Source: Flavobacteriales bacterium (GTDB taxonomy: Bacteria > Bacteroidota > Bacteroidia > Flavobacteriales > BACL11). Taken from it: a stretch of DNA of 7,478 nt. Both the position numbers and the translations under genes were made by a program. Position 1 is the stretch's first letter, and each line of letters starts with the position of its first letter. The notes below the pieces were generated by a model that was given only the letters and a program-made list of their open reading frames with translations, searched no databases and was not told the DNA's origin. The stretch is from assembly GCA_018675825.1 (NCBI GenBank), contig JABGXK010000124.1:1-7478 (forward strand), written 5' to 3'. This document shows, piece after piece, positions 1-7,422 of this stretch.

Positions 1-1099
1 CTCTGATGGAAAACTATATACTAGATCAAAAAAACGTGGTGATGTAAATAATATACTAGATATATTAGTTGAACATGGAGCAACTAAACAGATTAGAATA
101 GATGCTCACCCTCATATAGGAACTAATAAACTTCCCAAAATCATTGAAAATATAAGAGACACAATAATTAATTATGGAGGTGAAATACATTTTAATTCAA
201 GGGTTTCAGATATAAAAATTAAAGACAATAAAGTTAATGCTATAGTATTAAAGGATTCTACCATAATAAATTGCACAAAAATTATTCTGGCAACAGGACA
301 CTCAGCTAGAGATATATTCTATATGCTACATGATAAGGGAATTACAATTGAAGCAAAATCATTCGCTCTTGGAGTTAGAGTTGAACATAGCCAAGAACTA
401 ATTGATCAGATACAGTATAAATGCGCATCAAGAGGAGAATACCTACCTCCTGCCCCATACTCTATTGCACGACAGATAAATGGAAGAGGTGTATACTCAT
501 TCTGCATGTGTCCTGGAGGGATTATTGCTCCTTGTGCTACAGCTCAAAATGAAGTTGTTACAAACGGATGGTCTCCATCTAAAAGAGACTTTCCTACATC
601 TAATTCAGGGATAGTTGTAGGCTTAAATTTAGAAGATTTTAAAGAATACAAAAAATATGGACCGTTAGCGGGTTTAGAGTTTCAAAAGAAAATTGAAAAT
701 AATGCATGGAAAATGGGTGGAGAAACACAGAAAGTTCCAGCACAAAGATTAGTTGATTTTGTAAATGGAAAAATATCTAAAGACGTTCCTGTAACATCAT
801 ATCTTCCTGGAGTTAAATCCTCTAATCTTAAAGAATTATTACCAGATTTCATACTTAAGAACATACAAAAAGGATTCTTAGAATTCGGAAAACATATGAA
901 AGGATTTTTCACAAACGATGCTGTTGTGCATGCTCCTGAGAGCAGGACTTCTTCACCAGTTAGAATACCTAGAGATCCAATGACACTGGAACACGTTCAA
1001 GTAAAAGGGCTATATCCATGTGGTGAGGGAGCTGGTTATGCAGGTGGAATTATTTCTGCAGCAATTGATGGACAAAAATGTGCAGAAATGTGTTCATAA
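1..1099 (+). CDS. NAD(P)/FAD-dependent dehydrogenase of the COG2509 type, 5' end missing
   Basis: The frame is open from base 2 to the TAA at 1097-1099, giving 365 residues with no start, so the gene begins upstream of the window. From memory of the family (about 520 residues) roughly 150 N-terminal residues, including the Rossmann GxGxxG, are missing. Visible family blocks are SDGKLYTRSKKRGDV at the left edge, an ILATGHSARD strand (about 284-313), a Cys-x-Cys motif in SFCMCPGG (C codons at 503 and 509), RTSSPVRIPRDP (about 944-979), and a C-terminal GEGAGYAGG (1022-1048) that should contact FAD. The fold is that of flavoprotein oxidoreductases; the physiological substrate of this family is not known to me. 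It is probably cytoplasmic, with no membrane segment seen. An internal ATG at 323 is not the start, because conserved family sequence continues upstream of it. It converges on sucC with a 21-base gap. Family assignment is confident; function is general only. Confidence 0.88.
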   Translation, partial: SDGKLYTRSKKRGDVNNILDILVEHGATKQIRIDAHPHIGTNKLPKIIENIRDTIINYGGEIHFNSRVSDIKIKDNKVNAIVLKDSTIINCTKIILATGHSARDIFYMLHDKGITIEAKSFALGVRVEHSQELIDQIQYKCASRGEYLPPAPYSIARQINGRGVYSFCMCPGGIIAPCATAQNEVVTNGWSPSKRDFPTSNSGIVVGLNLEDFKEYKKYGPLAGLEFQKKIENNAWKMGGETQKVPAQRLVDFVNGKISKDVPVTSYLPGVKSSNLKELLPDFILKNIQKGFLEFGKHMKGFFTNDAVVHAPESRTSSPVRIPRDPMTLEHVQVKGLYPCGEGAGYAGGIISAAIDGQKCAEMCS

Positions 1100-1120
1100 A
1101 TGAGTTCTTAGTAAAATATA

Positions 1121-2311
1121 TTAAGCCAAAACTTCAGCAACCTTATCAGCAGCCTCTTGTAGAAGTATAACAGATTCGACTTTCAAACCACTATCATCAA
1201 TTAATTTTTTGGCTTCACTAGCATTTGTACCTTGTAATCTAACTATAAGAGGAACATTAATCTCTCCAATATTCTTATATGCATCTACAATTCCTTGAGC
1301 AACTCTATCACATCTTACAATTCCACCAAAAATATTGACTAAAATAGCCTTAACCCCATCATCCTTTAAGATGATTCTAAATGCCTGCTCAACTCTCTTA
1401 GCATCTGCAGTACCACCAACATCTAGAAAATTTGCAGGATTCCCCCCAGCCATCTTTATAATGTCCATAGTTGCCATAGCAAGTCCAGCACCATTTACCA
1501 TACAACCAACATTACCATCTAGCTTAACAAAATTTAAACCATACTCAGCTGCTTCAACCTCTGTTTGATCCTCCTCTCTTTTATCTCTTAATAGAGCATA
1601 TTCCTTATGTCTATAAAGAGCATTGTCATCTAAAGAAACTTTAGAATCAACTGCCATGATTTTATTATCAGAAGTCTTTAAAACAGGATTAATCTCAAAT
1701 AAAGATGAATCAGTATTAACATAGGCTAAATATAATGATGAAACAAATTTTGTCATTTCCTTAAAAGCCAAACCAGATAAACCTAAATTAAAAGCAATTT
1801 TCCTACATTGAAAAGATTGCAGTCCAATACTAGGATCAACTTCTTCAGTAAAAATTAAATGAGGAGTCTCTTCAGCTACAGTCTCAATATCCATACCGCC
1901 TTCAGTAGAATACATAATCATATTTCTACCTGTTGCTCTATTAAGCAGAACAGACATATAATATTCATCAGTTTCACTCTCTCCATGATAATATACATCT
2001 TCAGCAATAAGAACTTGATTAACAAGCTTACCCTTTTCAGAAGTTTGAGGAGTAATTAGATACATTCCAAGAATATCTTGTGAAATAGATTTAACCTGAT
2101 CAAGAGATTTAGCTAATTTAACGCCTCCACCTTTTCCTCTTCCTCCAGCATGGATCTGAGCTTTAATTACCCACCAACTAGTACCAGTATCTTTATTTAA
2201 TTTCTCAGCAGCTTTAACAGCCTCTTCAGAAGTGGAAACCACAATACCTCGCTGTATTCTAACCCCAAAACTATTTAATAATTCTTTTCCCTGATATTCG
2301 TGTAAATTCAT
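1121..2311 (-). CDS. sucC: Succinate-CoA ligase (ADP-forming) subunit beta
   Basis: This is a complete 396-residue protein, close to the usual 388-400. It catalyses, with the alpha subunit SucD, the reversible conversion of succinyl-CoA + ADP + Pi to succinate + CoA + ATP in the TCA cycle (cytoplasm). The N-terminal ATP-grasp domain starts with MNLHEYQGKELL and holds K50 and the nucleotide loop GGRGKGGG (56-63). Metal-binding residues sit in FEINP (205-209, N208) and AVDSK (220-224, D222). The C-terminal CoA-ligase flavodoxin-like domain has NGAGLAMATMD (273-283), NPANFLDVGGTA (291-302), NIFGGIVRCD (326-335) and VRLQGTN (357-363). The ATG at 2311 matches the family N-terminus exactly. sucD is not adjacent, and the gene stands alone, divergent from the DUF5916 gene. 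A Bacteroidota-type promoter lies just upstream. GC looks higher here than in the BatA gene, as expected of a conserved enzyme. Confidence 0.98.
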   Translation of the reverse strand: MNLHEYQGKELLNSFGVRIQRGIVVSTSEEAVKAAEKLNKDTGTSWWVIKAQIHAGGRGKGGGVKLAKSLDQVKSISQDILGMYLITPQTSEKGKLVNQVLIAEDVYYHGESETDEYYMSVLLNRATGRNMIMYSTEGGMDIETVAEETPHLIFTEEVDPSIGLQSFQCRKIAFNLGLSGLAFKEMTKFVSSLYLAYVNTDSSLFEINPVLKTSDNKIMAVDSKVSLDDNALYRHKEYALLRDKREEDQTEVEAAEYGLNFVKLDGNVGCMVNGAGLAMATMDIIKMAGGNPANFLDVGGTADAKRVEQAFRIILKDDGVKAILVNIFGGIVRCDRVAQGIVDAYKNIGEINVPLIVRLQGTNASEAKKLIDDSGLKVESVILLQEAADKVAEVLA

Positions 2312-2329
2312 ATCTATTATTTAATTGCG

Positions 2330-2359
2330 TAAAAGTAAATTATTGATTTTAAATACAAA
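2330..2359 (-). promoter_or_regulatory. Candidate sucC promoter (Bacteroidota -33/-7 type)
   Basis: On the minus strand TTTG (2359-2356) is followed after 18 bases by TACTTTTA (2337-2330). The phylum consensus is TTTG or TTG, about 17-23 bases, then TAnnTTTG, so the -33 box is exact and the -7 box has one mismatch (final G to A). A start site about 5 bases downstream would leave a leader of roughly 14 bases before the sucC ATG. No Shine-Dalgarno is visible in that leader, which is normal for the phylum. Confidence 0.55.
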
Positions 2360-2377
2360 CATCTATTGATAATAAAT
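2341..2377. repeat. Imperfect direct repeat in the sucC/DUF5916 divergent region
   Basis: TATTGATTTTAAAT (2341-2354) and TATTGATAATAAAT (2364-2377) match at 12 of 14 positions and start 23 bases apart, about two helical turns. They lie between the two divergent -7 boxes and flank the sucC -33 box. This could be a pair of regulator half-sites, but the background is very AT-rich and chance is possible. Confidence 0.3.
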
Positions 2378-2379
2378 TC

Positions 2380-2387
2380 TATTTTTG
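2380..2387 (+). promoter_or_regulatory. Candidate -7 box for the DUF5916-lolD operon
   Basis: TATTTTTG fits TAnnTTTG exactly and is followed by C, as is common in the phylum. A start site near 2392 would give a leader of about 14 bases to the ATG at 2406. No TTG is found at the usual 17-23 base spacing; the nearest is at 2366-2368, only 11 bases upstream. The box covers an in-frame TTG at 2385, which argues against that codon being the start. Confidence 0.55.
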
Positions 2388-2405
2388 CACAAATTTTGTT
2401 CATAC

Positions 2406-4721
2406 ATGAAAATCAACTATCTATTTATTCTTTGCTTAATCCCTTTAACATCATTTAGTCAGTTTGATACTAAAAAGAAATATAATGTCAGAACAACTAA
2501 TGAAAATCCTAAAATTGATGGGGTATTAGATGATAAAGTATGGAATGACTTAGATATTGCTAAAGATTTCACTCAGATAAGACCAAACAATGGAAGAGCT
2601 GAAAGAGAAAATCAAAAAACAGAAGTAAAAATATGTTATGATAACAAGAACATATACTTTGGGTTAATGATGTATGATAGTGAACCAGATAGTATATTAA
2701 AAGAACTTTCCAAAAGAGATAATTATGAAAAAAATTGTGATTTTATAGGAATATTTATTAATCCATTTAATGGAGAAACAGAATATGAATTTGTAATTAC
2801 AGCAGCTGGAATTCAAGCAGATGCAAAAATTACTATGAATAATTATGATAATTCATGGAATGCAGTTTGGAAATCAGCCGTAGATATTAATAATAAAGGC
2901 TGGTCTGCTGAAATTGCTATACCTTTCTCACAACTCAGATTCCCAAATGATAATAAAGATTGGTCATTAAATATATCAAGAAGCATAAGAAGATATAGAG
3001 AAGACTACAGCTGGAATCCAATTGATATGGAATATCAAAATTTTTCTCTGCAAGCTGGCCTATTATCTGGAATTAAAAATATAGATAGTCCCTTAAGACT
3101 ATCATTTATGCCATATGCTTCTATTTATGCAGATTCATATAGTGGGAAAACTACCTATCCATATAATTATGGAATGGATTTAAAGTATGGAATTAACGAA
3201 AGCTTTACACTAGATATGACTCTAATACCTGATTTTGGACAAGTATCTGCTGATGCTATGGTTTTAAATCTATCACCATTTGAGGTTAAATATGAAGAGA
3301 AAAGACAATTCTTTAATGAAGGAATAGAACTTTTTAATAAAGGTGGAGAGATGTTTTATAGCAGAAGACTTGAAGATAATCTTTTAAATGCCTCAAAGAT
3401 TAGTGGTAGGACAAAGAATGGTATAGGTATAGCAGCATTAAATGCAATAACTAACAAAACTGATGATAAACCACTAACAAATTACAATGTTATGATCATT
3501 GATAAAGCATTAAAGAACAGCTCTTCTGTTAGTCTAATGAATACCAATATGACTAACAATACATCAGCAAAGGATGCAAATGTGACCGGATTATTTGCTA
3601 GAATTAGTAATAATAAGAATACCCATATGTATGCTGCTAACTTAAAAATGAGTCAAGAGTTTGAAGAAGATAATTCTACAGTTGGTTTTTCAGGAATGTT
3701 AGCAGCCGGTAAAACAAGTGGTGATTACAGATATGAATTATATACTGAATTTGAAGATGATAAATACAACCCAAATGATCTTGGGTTTTTGTACTCAAAT
3801 AATGAAATTTCCAATGGACTTAATATTAGATATCAACAAATTAATGAAAATAAAAGTTTCATTCGCTCATCACACACTATAAAAGTTAGACATGAAACAT
3901 TATTTACTGATAATAAATTTGTTAATCTTGAATTTGAAGCAGAGTCTGATATGATGCTGAAAAATTATCTTTTTATAAATGTAAGAATGGGTGCTAATCC
4001 ATATGAAAGAGAAGATTATTACGAAGCTAGAACTGGAGATCTTAATCATCCCCTTAAAAGATCAAAATCAATTAATTTGGGTGGATTTATTTCTAGCGAC
4101 TATAGAAATAAATTTGCATTAGATTTTGGAGGAGGAGGATCAATAAATCCGCTATATTCCAGTCATGCATATAGATGGAGAATATCTCCGCGATATAGAT
4201 TTAATGATAAGATATCTATGGTTTATGTATTATCAATCAGAAATAAATTCAATGATATTGGTTATGTTGACAATCTTGTAGTAAATGAAGAACTATCAGT
4301 GCCTCTTTTCTCTATAAGAAATACATACATGATTACAAATGTTCTCTCAGGATCATATATTATAAATAACAAGATTGATTTTTCCTTTAAATTTAGATAT
4401 CATCTTGATCAAGTAGAAAATATTAAGTTTCAAGAACTAGATAATAACGGCTACCTATCAGCAGTATCTGTACCATTAACAGAACAAGCATATGACATAA
4501 ACTATACTACATGGACCTCTGACGTTGCACTAAACTGGTGGTTTGCTCCAGGAAGTCAGTTAAGCATTGTATGGAAAAATGGTATAGATAATGAAACAAA
4601 TATATTAAGAGACAGGTGGTTAGATAATATTGAAGACTCATTTAATCTAGCTCAAGAAAATAGTCTTTCGCTAAAGATTGTATATTATTTGGATTATCTT
4701 TACTTTAAAAAGAAGATATAG
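2406..4721 (+). CDS. DUF5916 outer-membrane beta-barrel protein with N-terminal CBM9-like domain
   Basis: With the ATG at 2406 this is a 771-residue protein with a clean signal peptide: MKIN, a hydrophobic stretch to about residue 14, and a likely cut after FS (18) before QFD. A CBM9-like domain follows, with NPKIDGVLDDKVW (34-46), CDFIGIFINPFNG (111-123), AAGIQADA (133-140) and WSAEIAIPFSQLRF (166-179). The rest is the DUF5916 region: PDFGQVSADAMVLNLS from about 275, KRQFFNEG around 302, FYSRR (317-321), then alternating strands ending NSLSLKIVYYLDYLYFKKK, consistent with an outer-membrane barrel. The family is common in Bacteroidota; its substrate is unknown, and carbohydrate binding is only suggested by the CBM9-like fold. 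An in-frame TTG at 2385 would add seven residues before the signal peptide and overlaps the -7 box, so it is rejected. It lies 2 bases upstream of the ABC ATPase gene, so the two form an operon. Confidence 0.9.
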   Translation: MKINYLFILCLIPLTSFSQFDTKKKYNVRTTNENPKIDGVLDDKVWNDLDIAKDFTQIRPNNGRAERENQKTEVKICYDNKNIYFGLMMYDSEPDSILKELSKRDNYEKNCDFIGIFINPFNGETEYEFVITAAGIQADAKITMNNYDNSWNAVWKSAVDINNKGWSAEIAIPFSQLRFPNDNKDWSLNISRSIRRYREDYSWNPIDMEYQNFSLQAGLLSGIKNIDSPLRLSFMPYASIYADSYSGKTTYPYNYGMDLKYGINESFTLDMTLIPDFGQVSADAMVLNLSPFEVKYEEKRQFFNEGIELFNKGGEMFYSRRLEDNLLNASKISGRTKNGIGIAALNAITNKTDDKPLTNYNVMIIDKALKNSSSVSLMNTNMTNNTSAKDANVTGLFARISNNKNTHMYAANLKMSQEFEEDNSTVGFSGMLAAGKTSGDYRYELYTEFEDDKYNPNDLGFLYSNNEISNGLNIRYQQINENKSFIRSSHTIKVRHETLFTDNKFVNLEFEAESDMMLKNYLFINVRMGANPYEREDYYEARTGDLNHPLKRSKSINLGGFISSDYRNKFALDFGGGGSINPLYSSHAYRWRISPRYRFNDKISMVYVLSIRNKFNDIGYVDNLVVNEELSVPLFSIRNTYMITNVLSGSYIINNKIDFSFKFRYHLDQVENIKFQELDNNGYLSAVSVPLTEQAYDINYTTWTSDVALNWWFAPGSQLSIVWKNGIDNETNILRDRWLDNIEDSFNLAQENSLSLKIVYYLDYLYFKKKI

Positions 4722-4723
4722 TT

Positions 4724-5377
4724 ATGATAACGGCAGAAAATATACATTTATCCTATGGCAATGTCCATGTCTTAAAAGGTATTAATTTACAAATTGAAAA
4801 AGGAGAGATAATCTCAATAGTTGGTGCATCAGGAGCTGGAAAAACAACACTGCTACATATTTTAGGAACATTAGAAAAAGCTGATAAGGGAGAATGCTCA
4901 ATTAATGGCAAGTTAATTACTAGTTTATCCTCAAATCAATTATCAAAATTTAGGAATCTAGAAATTGGATTTATCTTTCAGTTTCATAATCTATTGGTGG
5001 AATTTACTGCATTTGAGAATATATGTATCCCTGGATATATATCTGGGAAAAACAAAAAAGAAGTTGAACAAAGAGCACTAGAATTATTAGAAACACTAGA
5101 TATTTCTAATAGAAAAGACCATAAACCAAACGAGTTATCAGGAGGTGAACAACAAAGAGTAGCAATCGCTAGAGCATTAATAAATTCACCCTCCATAATA
5201 TTAGCTGATGAGCCTTCTGGAAACCTAGATTCAGACAATGCTAAGAAACTTCATGAATTATTTATAAAATTAAATAAAGAGTTAAATCAAACATTTATCA
5301 TTGTCACTCATAATAAAGAACTAGCTAATATGACTAATAGAACTCTGGAAATGGTAGACGGAAAAATTATTTCATAA
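4724..5377 (+). CDS. lolD: LolD-like ABC transporter ATP-binding protein
   Basis: This is a complete 217-residue ABC ATPase. Visible motifs are Walker A GASGAGKT (34-41), Q-loop Q86 in FIFQFHNLLVEFTAFEN, signature LSGGEQQR (138-145), Walker B IILADE (158-163) followed by PSGNLD, and the switch histidine H196. The Q-loop stretch and the LLHILGTLEKADKG segment resemble E. coli LolD (QFHHLLPDFTALEN), the ATPase that powers LolCE to release lipoproteins from the inner membrane. The wider MacB/FtsE/LolD group is alike enough that another envelope substrate cannot be excluded. No permease gene is adjacent, so its membrane partner must be encoded elsewhere. The gene starts 2 bases after the DUF5916 stop with no Shine-Dalgarno, implying co-transcription. 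The ABC ATPase call is near certain; LolD is probable. Confidence 0.9.
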   Translation: MITAENIHLSYGNVHVLKGINLQIEKGEIISIVGASGAGKTTLLHILGTLEKADKGECSINGKLITSLSSNQLSKFRNLEIGFIFQFHNLLVEFTAFENICIPGYISGKNKKEVEQRALELLETLDISNRKDHKPNELSGGEQQRVAIARALINSPSIILADEPSGNLDSDNAKKLHELFIKLNKELNQTFIIVTHNKELANMTNRTLEMVDGKIIS

Positions 5378-5403
5378 AAAAGAATCAATATTGTCAAATT
5401 GTG

Positions 5404-5411
5404 TAACTTTG
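5404..5411 (+). promoter_or_regulatory. Candidate -7 box upstream of the BatA-domain gene
   Basis: TAACTTTG is an exact TAnnTTTG match followed by C, in the 41-base gap after the ATPase stop. It ends only 7 bases before the ATG at 5419, so a transcript from it would be leaderless or nearly so. No TTG sits at the usual -33 spacing; the nearest full TTG is at 5391-5393, 10 bases upstream. ACTTTG recurs at 5413-5418. Confidence 0.5.
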
Positions 5412-5418
5412 CACTTTG

Positions 5419-7422
5419 ATGACCTATCAAAACCCACAGCTTCTCTTTGGACTATTTGCAATTGCAATACCTATTTTAATTCACCTGTTTAATTTTAGAA
5501 AGCATAAAACTGTTTATTTTAGTAGTATCCGGTTTTTAAAGGAAATTAAAACAAATAATAATAGGAAGAGAAATATTAGAAACCTTTTAATATTAATAAG
5601 TAGAATATTTGCTATCACCTTTTTAGTACTAGCATTTGCAAAACCATATATTCCTATAGATAAAAATAAAACCCCTACAAATAAAGTTTTTATCTATATT
5701 GACAATTCATTTAGCATGAATGCTATATCAAAAGAAGGAAGATTATTAGATGTTGCTAAGAATAAAGCAATAAATATAACAGATTCATATTCGTCTGCAT
5801 GCATGTATTATCTAATAACTAATAGCTTCCTAAAAACTCATAATAAAGGATATAATGATCAAGATTTTATAGAAGCTGTATCAAATATAGAGGCGACCCC
5901 TCACTATAAATCATTATCTGAAATAATAAATTTTAAGAAAACCATATCAGCTCAGGAAGATCATATATATATAATATCTGACCTACAGAAAAAAACACTA
6001 AAAATTGAAGAAAACAATGAAGAAGCTAAAGATAATTTTTTCATTATTCCTATAATTAATAAGAAAACATCAAATATTAGTATAGATAGTGTTTGGATAA
6101 ATAGCCCAATGTTGATCAATAGTAATAATCAGGATATTTATACGATAATCTCAAATTTTTCTAATCAAAAACAGGAAATTCCAATTTCACTAAAAGTAAA
6201 TGAGAAAACTAAAATCAAACAACTATTAACAATTAAAGAAGGTACCAGAGAAGAACTAAAATTTAGGATTGCTATTGATAGTGCTATAAATATTTGTCAG
6301 TTAAGTATAAATAATTACCCTATAACTTTTGATAATGACATCTATTTTAATCTAAATAAAAGGAGTAAAATAAAAATCTTAAATATTAAACAAAGTATAG
6401 GCTTAGATTATATCAAAAACTTATATTCTAATGACACTAGTAACTATCAATACCAAGAAGCAAGTATTAGTAATCTTAATTATAAAGAGCTAAAAGAACA
6501 AAATGTTATAATTTTAAATGAAATTAATGAATTGAGCTCAGGACTAAACAATGCTATAATAAATTTTGTAAATACTGGAGGAACAATAATTATCATCCCT
6601 CCTACTGAAATTGACTATGAATTGTATAAAGAACTGCTAACTTCTTTAGGAACTGATTATTTTATAGAGCCTGATACAAATGAATACTTTATTAAAAGCA
6701 CACAAATAAATCATCCGATATTTAACAAAGTTTTTGATGGATCTATAAGAAATATTAGTTACCCAAAAATTAATTATCATTATAAAACTTCAAGTCTAAC
6801 ACAAACAAATAAAAAATCATTATATGTTCTAGAAAATAACAGTATTTTTCTTAGCCACTACAATAAAGATAAGGGAAATATTTATCTATTTAACACACCC
6901 TTAAATGATTCTATGAGCGTTTTTAAAAAGCATGCTCTATTTGTTCCAACATTCTTAAATATTGCTACTACTTCTGTTCAGCAAGGAAAGATTTACTATA
7001 CAATTTCAAATAACAATTACTTTATTTCAGAAAATAATATTAATAATAAAATCTATCATCTAAAAAATATTAACTCAGATATAGTACCAACAACAAGAAC
7101 GATAAATGGACAAACAAGATATTATACGAATAATCAAATATTTAAATCAGGACAATATAAGTTATATGATAATGAAAAAATTATTGATCATATTTCTTAT
7201 AACTATAATACTATAGAAAGCGAATACACATACTACAATAGCATTGAATTAAAAAAATATTTTAATACTAAAAATACTATGGTAATAAATGAAAACATAT
7301 CTAATATAAATCAGATAATTAATAATAAATTAAATGATCATCATTATTGGAAGATATGTCTATTACTAGTTTTAATATTCTTTGGAATAGAAATTCTTCT
7401 TTTAAAATTAATTAAAACATGA
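5419..7422 (+). CDS. BatA-domain (double-transmembrane) VWA-like inner-membrane protein
   Basis: This is a 667-residue membrane protein. The N-terminal BatA domain is clear: NPQLLFGLFAIAIPILIHLFNFRKHK (helix about 8-25), a basic loop with SSIRFLKEIK, then a second helix about 56-74 ending AKPYIP. A VWA-like domain follows with the metal site D95-x-S97-x-S99 (DNSFSM), T160 in ATPHYKSL and D188 in IISDLQ. Further on, VIILNEINELSSGL (363-376) and FVNTGGTIIIIPP (383-395) resemble the glutamine-amidotransferase-like fold of longer family members, with no catalytic triad recognised. A last helix (about 645-663) precedes a short basic tail. The family is linked by name to the Bacteroides aerotolerance (Bat) proteins, but the role of this long form is not established. 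The ATG at 5419 is preferred over an in-frame TTG at 5416 because family members begin just before this helix. It overlaps the downstream gene by 4 bases. The C-terminal third is rich in Asn, Ile and Lys. Confidence 0.88.
   Translation: MTYQNPQLLFGLFAIAIPILIHLFNFRKHKTVYFSSIRFLKEIKTNNNRKRNIRNLLILISRIFAITFLVLAFAKPYIPIDKNKTPTNKVFIYIDNSFSMNAISKEGRLLDVAKNKAINITDSYSSACMYYLITNSFLKTHNKGYNDQDFIEAVSNIEATPHYKSLSEIINFKKTISAQEDHIYIISDLQKKTLKIEENNEEAKDNFFIIPIINKKTSNISIDSVWINSPMLINSNNQDIYTIISNFSNQKQEIPISLKVNEKTKIKQLLTIKEGTREELKFRIAIDSAINICQLSINNYPITFDNDIYFNLNKRSKIKILNIKQSIGLDYIKNLYSNDTSNYQYQEASISNLNYKELKEQNVIILNEINELSSGLNNAIINFVNTGGTIIIIPPTEIDYELYKELLTSLGTDYFIEPDTNEYFIKSTQINHPIFNKVFDGSIRNISYPKINYHYKTSSLTQTNKKSLYVLENNSIFLSHYNKDKGNIYLFNTPLNDSMSVFKKHALFVPTFLNIATTSVQQGKIYYTISNNNYFISENNINNKIYHLKNINSDIVPTTRTINGQTRYYTNNQIFKSGQYKLYDNEKIIDHISYNYNTIESEYTYYNSIELKKYFNTKNTMVINENISNINQIINNKLNDHHYWKICLLLVLIFFGIEILLLKLIKT

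Noticed and set aside
323..325. ATG as start of a complete short flavoprotein
   Set aside because: The frame is open to the window edge and upstream codons encode conserved family sequence, so this ATG is internal.
682..912. Minus-strand frame of 76 codons opposite the FAD-dependent dehydrogenase
   Set aside because: The sense strand carries conserved family sequence throughout; the antisense product is a shadow with no recognisable domain.
1107..1125. Possible bidirectional terminator hairpin between the convergent genes
   Set aside because: The stem is only four AT-rich pairs plus a possible G-T wobble; it lacks a GC stem and proper T-tract.
1335..2059. Plus-strand reading frames of 77 and 66 codons opposite sucC (1335-1568 and 1859-2059)
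   Set aside because: They lie wholly antisense to a fully convincing sucC, show no family resemblance, and have no promoter box or conserved start context.
2366..2368. TTG 11 bases upstream of the DUF5916 -7 box (and a similar TTG 10 bases upstream of the BatA -7 box) as -33 elements
   Set aside because: The spacing is about half of the 17-23 bases known for the phylum; TTG is frequent in this sequence, so chance is likelier.
2406..2474. Lipoprotein signal on the DUF5916 protein because of Cys10
   Set aside because: The Cys lies inside the hydrophobic core with Ile and Leu before it, not in a lipobox, and a normal cleavage site follows at FS/QF.
4984..5238. Minus-strand frame of 84 codons opposite the ABC ATPase
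   Set aside because: It overlaps the Q-loop to Walker B coding sequence and only mirrors its codon pattern.
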